Assembly: GCA_964389685.1 (NCBI GenBank)
Contig: CAYMFM010000010.1
Span: forward strand, 14,754-78,753
DNA length: 64,000 nucleotides
Direction of reading: 5' to 3'
Source: G020353115 sp964389685
Lineage (GTDB): Bacteria; Bacteroidota; Bacteroidia; Bacteroidales; VadinHA17
Below the pieces are notes generated by a model. That model ran no database searches. It was not told the DNA's origin and saw only the letters and a list, made by a program, of their open reading frames with translations. Of the stretch, positions 17,922-29,436 are shown in pieces (position 1 is the first letter of the stretch; each line of letters begins with the position of its first letter). Position numbers and translations under genes: made by a program.

Positions 17922-20900
17922 ATGAATATTGTAAGTCCAGGTAAAATGGTATCAATAGTAACCTCTTACAGGAAGATGAGGTCTTCTACTTGGATAACAG
18001 TTTTCGCTTTAATTTATCTCCTATTCTTCAACCTAATCAATACATTTGGACAGTGTGGATTGGGATATGTCCAAATGACCATCAATGGTTCCGCAAGAGT
18101 TGTATTTTTTGAAAATGGAGTTGATAATGAATACAATGCTCTTGGAGATCCAGATGCTGCTGGTGCTGAGATTTTCAATAATGGAGATTATATTGAGCTT
18201 GATTTTATTTATACTTTATTAGCAGGGGAACAATATACAATAGCTTGGAAGCAAAGACCCGGTGCGAGTGGTACCTCAACAATGACTCTGTTTGAATCGG
18301 ATGACGGATCTTCCTGGACTGAACATCCATTATCAATTTCTTCAAGTATAACAACTACAAATGAAGCTACCTACGAAAACGTTAATATCAGTGCTAATAT
18401 AGATACAAGGTATATTAGAATCCGAAAAGATATTTTTCCCGATTTTTTAATTGATGCTGTCACTTTTAATGCTGCTGTATGTCTCATTGACCCAAGTTGT
18501 AATCCAGTTTCTACTAAAAATTTAATTTCCGGGTATGGGAGTTCTATTGATGGTCAGAATGGAATTGTTGGGGCAGGAAATTCATTAGGAGCTCCAAATG
18601 GGAATGGAGCAGAACTTGACGATTCAGGTGATTGGCTTGAAATTCAATTAGATGATACGATTCCCGCAGGACAAGAATATCATGTAGTTTGGAAAAGACG
18701 AAATGGGACCTTCGCTCCAGCAAGATTGTTTTTCGATGAATCGATTGATGGATCAACCTACACCGAGCACTCTCTGTCTGGAACATTAGAAACAGCAGAC
18801 AATATTTATTATGTTGTTGCATCGATTACTGCTGAAATCAATACATATTACCTGAGATTTAGAAATCCGAGTGGAACTTTTGGGGACTATTGGGTTGATG
18901 CTGTAGTCTTTAGCGCGATTGAATGCCTACCAACTGCAAGTATCACACCTGATCCGGCGGAAGTGTGTGAGGGTAATGATATTGTTCTTGACGGCAATCC
19001 TTCAGGAGGATCCGGATCCTATACACATGAATGGTCTGGTCCGGGTTCAGGATCTTTATCCGCAACAAATGTCCAGAATCCAACATTCAATAACGCAACA
19101 CTTGGTTCATATGATTTAACCTATAAAGTGACAGATAGTGATGGATATTCAGGAACAGATGATATTACGGTTGTTGTTTATGATGATACAGATCCTCCTG
19201 TCGCTCTCTGTAAAGACATAACAGTTTACCTGGATGGAGCTGGATCAGCGACCATTGTACCCGGAGATGTCGATAATGGATCATATGATCCCTGCAGTGG
19301 CATTACGCTTTCTTTAGATATTACATCTTTTGATTGCAGTGATATTGGGGATAATATAGTTACGCTGACTATTGAAGATGATTTAACAAATACATCAACC
19401 TGCCAGTCAACAGTTACAGTAGTTGATAATGTGGATCCAACAGCATCTAATCCTGCACCAATAGATGTACAATGCATCGGCGATGTGCCAGCACCGGATA
19501 TCACGGTTGTAACCGACGAGGCCGACAACTGTCCAATTGCTCCTGTAGTAGCCTGGGTAAGTGATGTAAGTGACGCAGGAAGCTGTCCGGAGGTCATCAC
19601 CAGGACCTACTCAGTGACCGATGCCTGTGGTAACTCAATCAATGTAACGCAGACTATCACGGTAGATGATGATACCGATCCTACAGCGAGTAATCCATTA
19701 CCTGTCAGCGTACAGTGCATCGGCGATGTGCCAGCACCGGATATCACGGTTGTAACCGACGAGGCCGACANNNNNNNNNNNNNNNNNNNNNNNNNNNNNN
19801 NNNNNNNNNNNNNNNNNNNNNNNNNNNNNNNNNNNNNNNNNNNNNNNNNNNNNNNNNNNNNNNNNNNNNNGACCGATGCCTGTGGTAACTCAATCAATGT
19901 AACGCAGACTATCACGGTAGATGATACGATACAACCTACATTCACGCAACCACTTGATGTTACAATATGCAGAGATAATAGTTGTGTTTTCGATAAAGAT
20001 CCCTCTATTACGGGTGATGTAACTGACGAAAACGATAACTGCTCAGTAGGTTTGGATGCAACATATGGTGATGATGAAACAAGTGTTGGTAACTGTTTTA
20101 ATGCAGGTGTGATTTTAAGAACCTGGCTTCTAAAAGATAATTGTGAAAATTCCACCAATCATGTTCAAACAATTTTTGTTGAGCCGACTCCACAAATTGA
20201 TGTAACAGCTGACCAGATAATATGCTTTGATGGAGTGGCTTCCTTTGATATAACAAATTTAAATACTGTTGGAGCAGGGAGTACATGGTTATATGATGTT
20301 GAAATAACTTATCCGGTTGATGTAAAGGGGACTTTCGGAGGCCCATCAGAGGTTGTAAATCTGACTGATCTTTCAGCAGAAGGAGTGGCTGCATTAGTGG
20401 ATAATTTGTCAAATTCAGGCGATAATACACAAACAGTTGGATATTTGTTTTCACCTCATATTTTGCCTGGTGATGGAAGTCCCGAATGCACAAACGGTAT
20501 CGATATTAGCCTAAATGTGGAGATCAACCCGCAGCCGAAGATCGTTGTGGACACGGATGAAGTGTTGTGCTATGNNNNNNNNNNNNNNNNNNNNNNNNNN
20601 NNNNNNNNNNNNNNNNNNNNNNNNNNNNNNNNNNNNNNNNNNNNNNNNNNNNNNNNNNNNNNNNNNNNNNNNNNGCCAGGACGGAGTACCTGTAGTCATC
20701 AATGTAGAGATCAACCCGCAGCCGAAGATCGTTGTGGACACGGATGAAGTGTTGTGCTATGACGATGCTGCGGTATTTGATATCACCAATCCACACGTAC
20801 TGGGCACAGGCAGCTGGCGTTATGATGTATCGGTAGTTTACCCGGCTGGAGTCACGGGAGACTGGGCAGCCGGTTTGTTTGATGAGACATTGACAGGCCT

Positions 20901-23900
20901 TGGTGCCCAGACGGATAACCTGACCAATACGACGGATGATGTACAGACTGTAGTTTACACGTTCACCCCGCACATCAACCCGAACGATGGAGATCCGGAG
21001 TGCCAGGACGGAGTACCTGTAGTCATCAATGTAGAGATCAACCCGCAGCCGAAGATACAGGTAGCTGCAGATGATCAGATCATTTGCTACGATGATGATG
21101 CAAGCTTTACTATTACTAGTCCGCATCTTTTGAATACGGGAATATGGAGATATGATGTTGAAATCACCTATCCGGTCGATGTGACGGGCACATTTGGCGG
21201 GCCTTCTTCAACAATAATCTTAGCGGATCGCATAACTGAAGGAGTTGCAGCTCTGGTAGATGATCTGACCAATATTGGAGATAGTGTAAGAATAGTAAAT
21301 TATCTTTTCACGCCTCACATTGATCCAAATGATGGAGGATCAGAGTGTGTTAATGGTATCCCCATTTCGATTGATATAACAATGGATCCACAACCAGATG
21401 TGATACCGACAACTGATTCTTTACGAGTTTGTAATGACGGGACTGCAAATATATTATTGACTACCATCACACAATTAACAGCAGGTATTGTTACGTTTGA
21501 TTATGTTGCTGTTCCTTCCGGACCAGGCATTACAGGCTATACAGCATCTGAAACCGGATTGACTGATGGATATATGATTGACCAGCAACTGACGAACAGC
21601 ACTGATACTGTTCAATCGGTAACATATACCATTATGCCCCGGGCATTGGCAACAGGTTGTGCTGATGGAATCCCGAAAATTGTTGAGATAAAAGTTCATC
21701 CTACTGTCATTCAGGATTTTATTGACACGGATGCGATTTCCTGTTTAAATACGGATGGTACCATTGAACTGGTTCTCGGGAAAGGAATTGATCCATTTAA
21801 TATTGAATGGAATGGTCCGGAAGGTTATTATAATTTGAATGAGGCGTTTATCGACAGCTTGACACCTGGAAGTTATTCCGTTATGGTCCAGGACAACCTG
21901 GGGTGTACAGAGTATAATTCCGGGTTTGTATCTCCACCGACAGAGATACCTGCATTTGCATGGGGTGATCCTATCCCCCCTCTTAATTATAATATCTCCT
22001 GTTCTGGTGGTTCCGATGGGGTGATCAACTACTATGTCAATGCAGGGGATTACCCGCCCTATGACTACTGGCTATTTGGTCCCATGGGAGACACCATTGC
22101 TACCGGTGTGACTTACAACGATGTTTACCCTTACGAATATATAGATTCTCTACCTGCTGGAGATGATTATGAATTTAAACTTCGAGATACACAGGGTTGT
22201 ACGGTTACTTTACCTGTAATTTTGTCCGAACCAGATCCAATTGTCATTGAACTCAGTGCATACGTATACCCAAGTTCCTTCAACATCACCTGTCTTGGAT
22301 ACAGCGATGGAAGCATTACTGTTGAGAATGTAACGGGCGGGAATGGAGGATACACCTATTTCTGGACTGCTTCAGGTGGCGGAATAATTTCAGGTGATCC
22401 TACCGACATGAATCAGACGAGCCTCACTGCCGGCACGTATTACGTGACTGTGACAGATGTATTGGGTTGCACGGGAATGGACAGCATAACCCTGATTGAA
22501 CCGGAGGGGATCGAGTTGGTGGACACTACATTCTCCTTATCGAACGATTATAATTATAACCTGAATTGTCATGGAGATGGTGATGGGTTCATTGAACTTG
22601 AACTGGGAGGTGGTTCCGGATCGTATACTTATGAATGGACTACCGTGGATGGATCCGGTCTGGTTCCTTCAGATAAGGATCAATATGGTCTGACTGCAGG
22701 CACCTACGATGTTACGGTTGGGGATTCCCTGGGAAGCTGTTTCCGGTATTACTCATTCGAGATCAGGGAACCAGACACATTGGGTCTTACCTATATACCC
22801 TCTTATTCTGTTGAACTAAGCCATAACCTGAAGTGTTTTGGTGATACGGATGGAGCAATTGATGTAACGGTCACTGGAGGAAGTACAGGCAATTACAGTT
22901 ATAACTGGACAACCACGGATGGCTCAGGTCTGGTAACAATCGATGAAGATCAAACTGGATTAACAGCGGGTAGTTATTCTGTCTCTATCCTGGATATTAA
23001 CGGATGTCCTTTTGATAGTACCATTACCCTGACAGAACCTCCGGCATTGCAATCCGACATTGTTGGAACAGATATTACCTGTGAATCGCCGGGATATGAT
23101 AACGGGTCAGCCGATCTTACAGTAAGCGGAGGAACAGGACCAGGGACATACTCGTTCCTCTGGTCGAATGGTGAGACTACAGAAGATATCAGCAACTTAA
23201 CAGAAGGCCTTTATATTGTAACAATAACGGATCTCAATGATTGTCGGCATTATGACTCAGTCACCATTCAGTTGCCTCCTCCATTGATCCTGGATGCAAC
23301 GGTTTCTAACTATAATGGACAAACCATTACCTGTACCGGAACGGCGGATGGATTTATCGATATCACCATGCTAAGTGGAACTGAGCCGTATATATTTTCC
23401 TGGACCGGTCCTAATGGATTTACTTCTACAGATAAGGATATATACAACCTGGAACCGGGCACATATACACTGAGTGTCATTGATTTCAAGCAATGTACAG
23501 GGGATACGATAATCATCATTTCTGATCCGCCAGAATTGTCTGTGACCGTTAACAAATCCATTTCCCTGGATGGAAATTACAACCTGAATTGTTACGGTGA
23601 TACTACAGGCTACATTGTACTGGATGTTGCAGGTGGTACCGGAACATACATCTACGATTGGGATGATGGTGAGGAGACATCTGCCAATTATGACCTGGTG
23701 GCTGGAGATCGTCTGGTTTCTGTTTACGATGAGAACAATTGTTATATTGATACAGTAATAACATTGATCCAACCGGATGAACTGACTGTAACCGCGATCC
23801 TGATACCAGCATATTGTGCCGACCTGCCAAGCGGTGAGATCATTCTTGATGTTCAGGGTGGTGTGGCAATCGGTTCATATATCTATGAATGGTCGAACCA

Positions 23901-24282
23901 GGCAACAACGAGTCATATTACTGATTTGAAAGCAGATGAATACTCTGTGCTGATACTGGATGATAACCTGTGTGAATTACGGGATACATTTGACCTGCCC
24001 AGCGAACGGGGTATATGTATTGAGATACCGACGGGATTCTCACCAAATGGAGATAACATCAACGATACATGGAGGATTGGATTGATTGAGTTGTATCCGG
24101 ATGCAGTAGTTGAGATATTCAATCGCTGGGGTACTCTGGTTTTCAAATCAAAGAGGGGATACCCGGATCCATGGGATGGTTCATACAAGGGCAGAATCTT
24201 ACCGATGGATTCCTATCACTTTGTGGTTAATTTACATAATGGAACTAAGCCTGTTACAGGCAATGTTACTATAGTAAGATAA
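17922..24282 (+). CDS. Giant secreted repeat protein with T9SS type B sorting domain (gaps inside)
   Basis: This is one gene of over 2,100 residues, interrupted by two 100-N gaps. The ATG at 17922 is used; ATG 17976 is also plausible and gives a normal 26-residue signal peptide ending NTFGQ. Two related beta-sandwich domains come first (each near 150 residues), then a PKD-like segment, near-identical HYR-type repeats, PKD-like repeats of 109 residues, about nine SprB-like repeats (NCxGDxDGxI then GGxGxYxYxW), and finally a CHU_C/type B sorting domain (GFSPNGDNINDTW to the end). T9SS would export it, and SprB-type repeats suggest adhesion or gliding. The frame changes at the second gap because 100 N is not the true gap length, not because the gene is broken. 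The stop overlaps the porP start. Confidence 0.9.
19436..19930 (+). repeat. 243-bp HYR-type tandem repeats in adhesin
   Basis: Blocks at 19478-19528 and 19721-19770 are almost identical and spaced by 243 bp (81 codons). The block at 19616 recurs at 19871 after a gap. Each unit encodes QCIGDVPAPDITVV and TDACGNSINVTQTITV. Near-identity at the DNA level points to recent duplication or gene conversion and explains why the assembler failed here. Confidence 0.9.
19771..19870. other. Assembly gap (100 N) inside HYR repeats
   Basis: Exactly 100 N stand in for unknown sequence. If one 243-bp repeat unit spans the gap, its real length is 88 bp (or 88 plus multiples of 243). The 12-bp difference keeps the frame, which agrees with the same frame being open on both sides. 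Confidence 0.95.
20530..21070 (+). repeat. 327-bp PKD-like repeats in adhesin
   Basis: The block encoding EINPQPKIVVDTDEVLCY occurs at 20518 and again at 20703; the preceding block CQDGVPVVINVEINPQPK occurs at 20675 and 21002, which gives a period of 327 bp (109 codons). Copies are nearly identical in DNA. More diverged copies of the same domain lie on both sides, from about 20190 to 21400. Confidence 0.88.
20575..20674. other. Assembly gap (100 N) inside PKD-like repeats
   Basis: The 100 N break the adhesin frame. The 327-bp period predicts a true gap of 240 bp (or 240 plus multiples of 327). Replacing 100 by 240 adds 140 bp, which moves the downstream frame back into register with the upstream frame. 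Confidence 0.95.
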
Positions 24283-25307
24283 TGCTCCTGGCAATGATGA
24301 GCAGGATAATTTGTATATTCAATTCTATGAAGCGGTTCATGCTCTTCGGCATAATTGGATTCGTTGTTGTATTTACAGCGAAAACTCAGCAATTGCCATT
24401 ATATAGTCAATATATGATGAATGGTTTTTTGTTGAATCCTGCCGTTGCGGGGAGTGATGGATATACTTCATTTAATCTGACTGCCAGAGAGCAATGGCTT
24501 GGCTTTAAAAATGCCCCTTCAACCTATTCCTTCAGTTTCCAAACGAGGATTCTAAAGAAAAGCTATATACTGAAATCCATAACTGCCAGGAAGAAAATTT
24601 ACCGACCCAGCACCAAAGGCAGGGTTGGATTGGGAGGGTATATTTTTAATGATAAGAATGGCCTGGTAACACGCACGGGTTTACAGTTTACTTATGCCTA
24701 CCATATCTGGTTTGATCAAACGCAGCTATCATTTGGACTTTCGGGTTCATTATTCCAGTTCAGGGTGGACGATGAAGCCCTTACTTTTTACGATGAAAGG
24801 GAACCACTGGTTGTAAGCGGTGATTTACGGAAAGCAATTTATGTTCCGGATGCAAATTTCGGGGTCTATTTGTTAAACCCAAATTTCTATGCGGGATTTT
24901 CTGTCGCCCAGCTATTCCAGTCTTACCTGAAACTGGGGAATGTGACCCTGGATGATTACCGGATGTTGAGGCATTACTATGTAACTGGTGGATACAACTT
25001 TCAGCTTCACCATGGTTTTGAGATTGAACCATCCCTTTTGTTTAAAACTACAGAGAGATGGTTACCCCAGTTGGATCTGAACCTCAAGGTTTATTATAAA
25101 GAAGATTATTGGGCTGGTGTGTCCTACCGGACAGATGGAGCACTGGTTATTCTGGGCGGGGTACGTGTAAGCCAGTTCTATTTTGGATACGCATTTGATT
25201 ATACACTCAGCAGCATTCAAAAATACAGCATTGGTTCCCATGAGATCATGATTGCTGTAAAACTGGGGGACAATACCAGACGGTACAGGTGGATTGACAG
25301 GTATTGA
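24282..25307 (+). CDS. PorP/SprF-family T9SS outer membrane protein
   Basis: PorP/SprF proteins are outer-membrane beta-barrels that anchor or help export a partner cargo, usually encoded next door. The chain opens with a hydrophobic signal segment ending near residue 38. The family hallmark QLPLYSQYMMNGFLLNPAVAGSDGY follows, split by usual variation, and then EQWLGFKNAPSTYSF. Alternating hydrophobic strands continue to the C-terminus. Its ATG overlaps the adhesin stop by one base (TAATG), implying translational coupling, and makes the adhesin its likely client. An internal ATG at 24327 (MKRFMLFG) could be the true start. Confidence 0.92.
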   Translation: MLLAMMSRIICIFNSMKRFMLFGIIGFVVVFTAKTQQLPLYSQYMMNGFLLNPAVAGSDGYTSFNLTAREQWLGFKNAPSTYSFSFQTRILKKSYILKSITARKKIYRPSTKGRVGLGGYIFNDKNGLVTRTGLQFTYAYHIWFDQTQLSFGLSGSLFQFRVDDEALTFYDEREPLVVSGDLRKAIYVPDANFGVYLLNPNFYAGFSVAQLFQSYLKLGNVTLDDYRMLRHYYVTGGYNFQLHHGFEIEPSLLFKTTERWLPQLDLNLKVYYKEDYWAGVSYRTDGALVILGGVRVSQFYFGYAFDYTLSSIQKYSIGSHEIMIAVKLGDNTRRYRWIDRY

Positions 25308-25379
25308 TCTGCTGATCGCTCAGTTTACCTGAGTTACAGAGGATGGCAGGATCAATTACAGGTTATTCATAAACCACGT

Positions 25380-27803
25380 TCATACCAACACTTTTTTTAT
25401 TTCAATACCCAGCACTCCCAGGATCACAAGGACAAATAGTAAGGAACTGGCTAACGCTATTTTACGGCTAATGCCATAGGAAGAGGGTTCAAAGGTAAAC
25501 AGGATCTGATGGGTTCCTCCGGGTACAATCATCCCTCTTAGTAAGTAATTAACCCTGAAGTGTGGGTGCTGCTTGCCATCGATGTTAGCATTCCATCCTT
25601 TCTCATAATAAATATCTGAAAAAACAACCATCATATCCCGTGAAGAATGGTAGCTGTAAGTAATCTGGTTTGGTTTATATTCACTCAATACAATGTTAGC
25701 AGTGGTATCGGTTTGGGGTCGAAAATCACCCACCAGTTTTTCAAATCGCACATCTATTATTGCCTCTTCTTCGGGAAAGAAGTTATTTAGCGCTTCGATT
25801 TCCTCATCAGCATTCGATACCCAGCGTATTTGATTGGCAAACCAGGCATTTCCAAGTGCATCCGGGTTTCGCTGGGCCGTTGGGGGTGAATCCTGAGAAG
25901 GCAAAATAATATATTTGGTATTGAGCATATTAAAAACATCCATGTTGTTTTGACTCAGGTGGTAATCGATCAGTTCCTGGTATCGTTTCAATTTTGCTCC
26001 GTGATATCCACCAATTGATTTATGAAAATAGGATGCCCTGGAGCTTTTGAAAGGATCCGCAGTCAGATCCAGAACCCGGAAATAGAGATCATCATCAGCC
26101 ATGATTTGAAGATCAGCCTGATAGGGCTGAAAAGCTTCGGATCTTTGTCTTTTTGACACAAAATCATCGTTGTTCAAATATCGCTTGGCAACCGGCCACA
26201 TGTCAAGCAGGATCAACAGGGATAAAATGGCATAAAACCACGTGGTCCTGATTTTTTTAATGTACAGGGCATATATCAGGGATGCAGTAAGGAGAATGAA
26301 CACGAGCGATCTCAGAGAGTCATTGCGAAGGAGCATCTTTCGATCCGCTACCCAGGCATCGACAAGTACCTGAAGCCCCTGGTTTGAGTAGGTCTGATCT
26401 GACTGGGATGAAAAGTCATAAAACAAACCGGGGAACAAGGCAAAGAAAAGCGTAATTCCTCCAACAATGTATAATGAAATTTTACCGTATTTCAGCAAAT
26501 CATCTTTATTAATCTCTCCGTCAATCAGTTTTTGAATGACCAGTATTGCTGCCAGTGGAAAAGTAAATTGAACGATAACCAGGATCATAGTAACGTCCCT
26601 GAATTTATTATACCCTGGGAAATGGTTGATGAACAGATTCGAAAAAGCCATGAAGTTATGACCCCAGGAGAGCAGAATTGTCAGGACTGTAGTGATGAGT
26701 AGCCACCATTTAACTGGTCCTTTTAAAAGAAACATTCCCAGAACAAACAAAAAGAATACAATTGCACCGACATAGACTGGTCCACCGGTAAATGGTTGTC
26801 CTCCCCAATAGAGCGGTTGAGCTTGAATAGCCTGCCGGGCATTTTTCTCTCCCTGGGCTCTTTTAAACAACTCAAAGGTTTCCGAATTTTTAGTTAGCTC
26901 ACCATGAGATGATCCACCTTTGAAGTTGGGAATGAGCAGAGTCAGCGTTTCATCAATACCATAACTCCAGGCTGTAATGTAATCTTTATCAAGTCCGGAT
27001 GTTTTGTTCTCAAGGTTGCCGGAAAGTTCAGACTTGCTTCGTGTTGAGTCTTTGGAGTACTCATAGGTGAGCCAGAAATTCGTCATATTTGAGCCGATAG
27101 CAAGAATAACGGCCACAATTAAAACTCCTGTTGTTTTGGCCAGCGATATAACTTTTTTCTGCTGAATGGAGTAAACCAGTTCAACGATTCCGAAGATGAG
27201 GATGATGATCAGGGTATAATAGGTCATCTGCAGGTGATTAACCAGAAGTTGCAAGGTGAGGAATACACCCGTTATTAAAGCACCCAACAGGAACTTTCTG
27301 CGAAAAGCAAGGTATACACCTCCTATAATGGGAGACATATAACCGATTGCCTGAACCTTGGTTAGATGACCCGCTTCGATAAGTGTAAACGAATTGGTTG
27401 AGAAAGCGAAAGCAAGGGCACCGGCTATCGCAAGCCAGGGATTTACACCGAAGGCAAGGAGTGCAATATAAAAACCAATCAGAAAAAGAAATATATAGCA
27501 TACCGGTTTTGTCTGATGTAATGTGAAAATCAGATGAATATACTTAAGCAGGTTTAATGAAGGTGGTGATATAATGAGATAGGTAGGCATACCTCCGAAC
27601 ATGGCATTTGTCCATAATGTAAATTCACCCGTTTCTGATTGATAGTCTCTAAGCTCTTTCGACATTCCTTCCCACCAGCGGATATCCGATTGCTGAAGGA
27701 TTTTCCCCTCCAGATGTTCCGGGAAATAAGCGAAAGAAATTACCAGAAAAACCAGGATAGCAATAGCGTGGGGAAGGAATGTTTTCAGAGAAATCTTATT
27801 CAT
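25380..27803 (-). CDS. YfhO-family integral membrane protein
   Basis: This large (807-residue) multi-spanning protein resembles the YfhO family, whose Gram-positive members work in glycosylation of teichoic acids. About a dozen hydrophobic helices fill the first 540 residues, followed by a soluble C-terminal region and one more helix before the end. The GT-C-like N-terminal loop contains QQSDIRWWEGMSKELRDY and TNAMFGGMPTY, typical of Bacteroidota members. ATG 27803 is preferred over the weak upstream start. It is divergent from the flippase; a role in surface glycan transfer is plausible but unproven. Confidence 0.8.
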   Translation of the reverse strand: MNKISLKTFLPHAIAILVFLVISFAYFPEHLEGKILQQSDIRWWEGMSKELRDYQSETGEFTLWTNAMFGGMPTYLIISPPSLNLLKYIHLIFTLHQTKPVCYIFLFLIGFYIALLAFGVNPWLAIAGALAFAFSTNSFTLIEAGHLTKVQAIGYMSPIIGGVYLAFRRKFLLGALITGVFLTLQLLVNHLQMTYYTLIIILIFGIVELVYSIQQKKVISLAKTTGVLIVAVILAIGSNMTNFWLTYEYSKDSTRSKSELSGNLENKTSGLDKDYITAWSYGIDETLTLLIPNFKGGSSHGELTKNSETFELFKRAQGEKNARQAIQAQPLYWGGQPFTGGPVYVGAIVFFLFVLGMFLLKGPVKWWLLITTVLTILLSWGHNFMAFSNLFINHFPGYNKFRDVTMILVIVQFTFPLAAILVIQKLIDGEINKDDLLKYGKISLYIVGGITLFFALFPGLFYDFSSQSDQTYSNQGLQVLVDAWVADRKMLLRNDSLRSLVFILLTASLIYALYIKKIRTTWFYAILSLLILLDMWPVAKRYLNNDDFVSKRQRSEAFQPYQADLQIMADDDLYFRVLDLTADPFKSSRASYFHKSIGGYHGAKLKRYQELIDYHLSQNNMDVFNMLNTKYIILPSQDSPPTAQRNPDALGNAWFANQIRWVSNADEEIEALNNFFPEEEAIIDVRFEKLVGDFRPQTDTTANIVLSEYKPNQITYSYHSSRDMMVVFSDIYYEKGWNANIDGKQHPHFRVNYLLRGMIVPGGTHQILFTFEPSSYGISRKIALASSLLFVLVILGVLGIEIKKVLV

Positions 27804-27936
27804 AGTAAACAAAATAATATATCTTTAATATGGTTAATCGGGTACACGAATATAAACAATTTGAAGCATTTAAACATTTCGGGACGGAATTATCAAATGT
27901 AGAGAAGTTATCTTTACTGCCATAACAAGTGCAGGA

Positions 27937-29421
27937 ATGGGAATCATACAACGGCAGGCAATAAAAGGATCAGTCTATTCTTATCTGGGTATCGTTATTG
28001 GATTTATCAATGCGATTATCCTGGCACCAAGAATACTGACAACAGCAGAGATTGGATTAACCAGTATCCTTGTTGCTTTTTCATTGCCCTTTGTACAGCT
28101 TTCCACGCTCGGATTTAATGGTGTCATTAACCGCTTGTTTCCGTACTTCCGCGACGAAAAAACCAATCATCACGGATTCCTATCTCTTACCCTTATTGTT
28201 ACGCTTGGTGGATTCCTTCTGTCGGTGCTCATTTTCTTTGTTCTGCAGCCTCTCTTTATTCGTGATAATATCGATCAATCGCCCCTGTTTGTGGAATACA
28301 TGTACTACCTTGTTCCATTGATCTTCTTTTCCCTTTTATTCACGGTGCTGGATGCATATAATCGGGTTCTGTTTGATGCAGTTCTTGGGGCATTTCTGAA
28401 AGATTTTTTCTTCAAAGTAACCTACTGTATTACACTTATTCTTTATCTGTTAAAGTGGATTACTTTCCCTCAATTTGTTTTTGCTTTCATTGTAGTACAA
28501 AGTTTACCGGGAGTGATACTTACTGTTGTATTGATTATCCGGAAACAGTTCAGTTTGCAGCTCCATCGAGGATTTATTTCCAAAAGGATGGCAAAATTGA
28601 TGATCAATGTCAGCTTGTTTAGTATTTTGGCTGGGTTAAGTGGGATAGCTATCTCTATGGTTGACCGGATTATGATTAACTCCCTGCTTGATCTTGGAGC
28701 AACGGGAATTTATACGGTAGCCTTTTACTTCAGCGTCCTGTTGGTTATACCGACAAAATCAGTCCGTAATATTTCAATACCGGTTATTGCTGAACTGATG
28801 AAAAGAAAAAGTTATGGAGAAATAAATTCCATCTATTTGAAGAGTTCAATCAATCAACTGGTTATCGGATTTCTCCTTTTTGTTGGCATTTGGGCCAACA
28901 TTCATAATGTGTTTGAAATATTACCTGAAGAATATGAAGCAGGGAAATATGTTATTTTCGCTATGATGTTAGCCAAGTTATTCGAAATGTCAACAGGAGT
29001 TTCCAATCTTATTATTTCCACCTCAAGGTATTATCGGTATCAAACCTATTTTATGTCTATTCTGGTGATTTTTGTTATCGTAACAAATTTAATCCTTATT
29101 CCACTGTATGGAATTGTAGGGGCTGCAATAGCATCTGCAATCTGTTCTTTTCTTTACAATTTTTTCCGTGTAATATTTATCAGAATTCGGTTTAAGATGC
29201 AACCATTCAATAAAAGAACGGTTATTCTACTATTGATCAGCATCGCTTCCTATTTCATTAGTTTACTTATTCCCACAGCTTCAAACTTCATCGTTGATAT
29301 TATTATTAGGAGCTCATGCATTACCCTCTTTTTTGGTTCATTGGTTATAATCTTTCATATCTCTGAAGAAGTTAACAGCACGGTTCGTTCGATTGTACTT
29401 AGATTAAAAATGCGGAAATAG
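27937..29421 (+). CDS. Wzx-like polysaccharide flippase (MOP superfamily)
   Basis: Predicted to flip lipid-linked oligosaccharides across the inner membrane. The 494-residue protein has about 14 hydrophobic helices and begins with the usual amphipathic stretch GSVYSYLGIVIGFINAIIL. A conserved arginine pattern (MVDRIMIN) lies near residue 240. It is convergent with the nonulosonate operon and separated from it by the 273-bp inverted-repeat element, so it may export the glycan made by that operon. A lipid flippase with another cargo cannot be excluded. Confidence 0.85.
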   Translation: MGIIQRQAIKGSVYSYLGIVIGFINAIILAPRILTTAEIGLTSILVAFSLPFVQLSTLGFNGVINRLFPYFRDEKTNHHGFLSLTLIVTLGGFLLSVLIFFVLQPLFIRDNIDQSPLFVEYMYYLVPLIFFSLLFTVLDAYNRVLFDAVLGAFLKDFFFKVTYCITLILYLLKWITFPQFVFAFIVVQSLPGVILTVVLIIRKQFSLQLHRGFISKRMAKLMINVSLFSILAGLSGIAISMVDRIMINSLLDLGATGIYTVAFYFSVLLVIPTKSVRNISIPVIAELMKRKSYGEINSIYLKSSINQLVIGFLLFVGIWANIHNVFEILPEEYEAGKYVIFAMMLAKLFEMSTGVSNLIISTSRYYRYQTYFMSILVIFVIVTNLILIPLYGIVGAAIASAICSFLYNFFRVIFIRIRFKMQPFNKRTVILLLISIASYFISLLIPTASNFIVDIIIRSSCITLFFGSLVIIFHISEEVNSTVRSIVLRLKMRK

Positions 29422-29436
29422 TATTCAGCGAAGATC

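Noticed and set aside
17922..24282. Two separate genes or a frameshifted pseudogene for the adhesin
   Set aside because: The shift occurs only at the second 100-N gap. Using the 327-bp repeat period for the gap length puts both parts in one frame.
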